Assembly (NCBI GenBank): GCA_963834725.1 | Contig: CAWICN010000001.1 | Coordinates: 5,270,001-5,334,000, forward strand | DNA: 64,000 nt | Reading direction: 5' to 3' | Origin: PALSA-693 sp963834725 | GTDB lineage: Bacteria; Actinomycetota; Acidimicrobiia; Acidimicrobiales; Palsa-688 | Shown here: piece by piece, positions 63,425 through 64,000 of the stretch | Position numbering within the stretch: the first letter of the stretch is position 1 | How the letters are laid out: every line of letters starts with the position of its first letter | Notes under the pieces: generated by a model | What the model saw: the letters and a program-made list of their open reading frames with translations, nothing else | The model's database searches: none | Told to the model about the DNA's origin: nothing | Program-made: the position numbers and the translations under genes

Positions 63425-64000
63425 TCAGCCGGCTGCAAGCCGGTCGGAGAGCAGCGAGAGCAGGGTCGGACCGTAGCGCCCGGCCTTGACGGGACCGAGG
63501 CCTGGAACCGTCAGAAGCTCCTCCGTGGTCCGGGGTCGCCGCGACGCCAGCGCCGCCAGGGTGGCGTCGTGCAGCACGACGTAGGCCGGAATACCTGCGG
63601 CTCGAGCCACCCCTGCCCGCCAGCCTCGCAGGGCGCTCACCAGTTCGGGGTCTGGCTCTGGCCACCCCGCCGGCAGCTGAACGCCCGCCGGGTACGCCGC
63701 GCCGCGATCACCCAGCTGCTGCCGCTGATCGTGCAGCCGCCGGCGCCACGCTGGCAGCGGGGGCGTCGCCACCATGTCGCCGTGCACCGGGTCGCCGTGC
63801 ACCGGGTCGGCATCGACCGGGTCGCCATCCACCGGGTCGCCATCCACCGGGTCGCCATCGACGGGGTCGCCATCGACGGGGTCGCCATCGACGGGGTCGT
63901 TCGACGCGGCCCGGATCAACTCGAGCCATGGAGAGGCCTGGCGCGGAGCCGATCCGGTCCCGAAGGTGCGCTGGCGGGCCCACGAGCAATGCAGCGCAGT
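63425..64000 (-). CDS. C-terminal part of a UvrD2-like helicase with HRDC domain (5' end outside window)
   Basis: The frame is open to the right edge, so the gene begins outside. The visible 191 residues start with TALHCSWARQRTFGTGSAPR, a segment typical of the end of actinobacterial UvrD2-type helicases. A linker of 15-bp repeats (DPVDG) follows. Then comes an HRDC domain of about 80 residues: ALRGWRAGVARAAGIPAYVVLHDATLAALA, then TEELLTVPGLGPVKAGRYG. HRDC domains bind nucleic acid. The helicase motor lies outside the window, so its state is unknown. Confidence 0.8.
   Translation of the reverse strand, partial: TALHCSWARQRTFGTGSAPRQASPWLELIRAASNDPVDGDPVDGDPVDGDPVDGDPVDGDPVDADPVHGDPVHGDMVATPPLPAWRRRLHDQRQQLGDRGAAYPAGVQLPAGWPEPDPELVSALRGWRAGVARAAGIPAYVVLHDATLAALASRRPRTTEELLTVPGLGPVKAGRYGPTLLSLLSDRLAAG
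63778..63899. repeat. 15-bp tandem repeat in the helicase linker
   Basis: About eight 15-bp units encode the pentapeptide DPVDG (with DPVDA and DPVHG variants) between the helicase body and the HRDC domain. Copies nearest the N-terminal side are the most uniform. The unit size preserves the frame. Confidence 0.9.

Overview
The window is a dense, high-GC bacterial chromosome segment with short intergenic gaps and many GTG/TTG starts. The gene set points to Actinomycetota, most likely class Acidimicrobiia or a close relative. It includes a fused 2-oxoglutarate decarboxylase/dehydrogenase (Kgd type), a mycothiol-conjugate amidase (Mca), a coenzyme F420 enzyme (CofC), HU with a Lys/Ala-rich tail, an ImuA'/ImuB/DnaE2 mutasome with actinobacterial LexA boxes, LigC and LigD ligases, and a 6C-type small RNA. 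The class assignment is inference from content only. No rRNA, tRNA, CRISPR array, transposase or prophage was seen.

Layout. 1-5.6 kb: a left-truncated LigD (phosphoesterase plus ligase) diverges from a frameshifted lon across a 640-bp gap holding a 16-bp tandem repeat; then hup and a histone H1-like gene. 5.8-11.5 kb: cofC, an overlapping rpiB-like/ribD-like/rnhB operon, a large Asp-box lipoprotein, a four-cysteine protein and a MarR regulator. 11.6-18.7 kb: acetoacetyl-CoA synthetase, a repeat-rich gap with the probable 6C RNA, a two-TM K+ channel with RCK domains, the SOS-controlled imuA'-imuB pair and a PAP2 membrane protein. 18.8-28.8 kb: LOG protein, GH38 alpha-mannosidase, nitronate monooxygenase-like enzyme, amidase, and dnaE2 under its own LexA box. 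28.9-42 kb: MBL hydrolase, an ECF transporter (membrane domain fused to two ATPases, plus EcfT), a DMT exporter, an orphan VirD4-like ATPase, phhB, mca, an SCP2 protein, ddl, a KimA-like permease, murF and a ChbG-like deacetylase. 42-53 kb: acylphosphatase, DsbA-like protein, PAP2 phosphatase, RecB-type nuclease, hydrolases, DUF72, malQ, ligC, a 2'-5' RNA ligase-like protein, an SDR and a geranylgeranyl-reductase-like flavoprotein. 53-64 kb: hydrolase, ettA, kgd, an NYN-S1-H1-tail fusion protein, xth, a small conserved protein and a right-truncated UvrD2-like helicase.

Shared themes. DNA repair is strongly represented: LigD, LigC, ImuA'/ImuB/DnaE2, RecB-type nuclease, exonuclease III, RNase HII and UvrD2. 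Two perfect 20-bp LexA palindromes, 9.6 kb apart, probably co-induce the split mutasome. Three Lys/Ala-rich tails (HU, the H1-like protein, the NYN protein) suggest a common nucleic-acid-binding style. Short tandem repeats with units of 9, 15, 18 and 21 bp sit inside coding linkers.

Caution on quality. Four otherwise well-conserved genes carry single-base frameshifts (lon twice, dnaE2 twice, ddl once, malQ once), and all but one look like one extra base. Residual sequencing error is the simplest explanation, though real gene decay cannot be excluded from one sequence.
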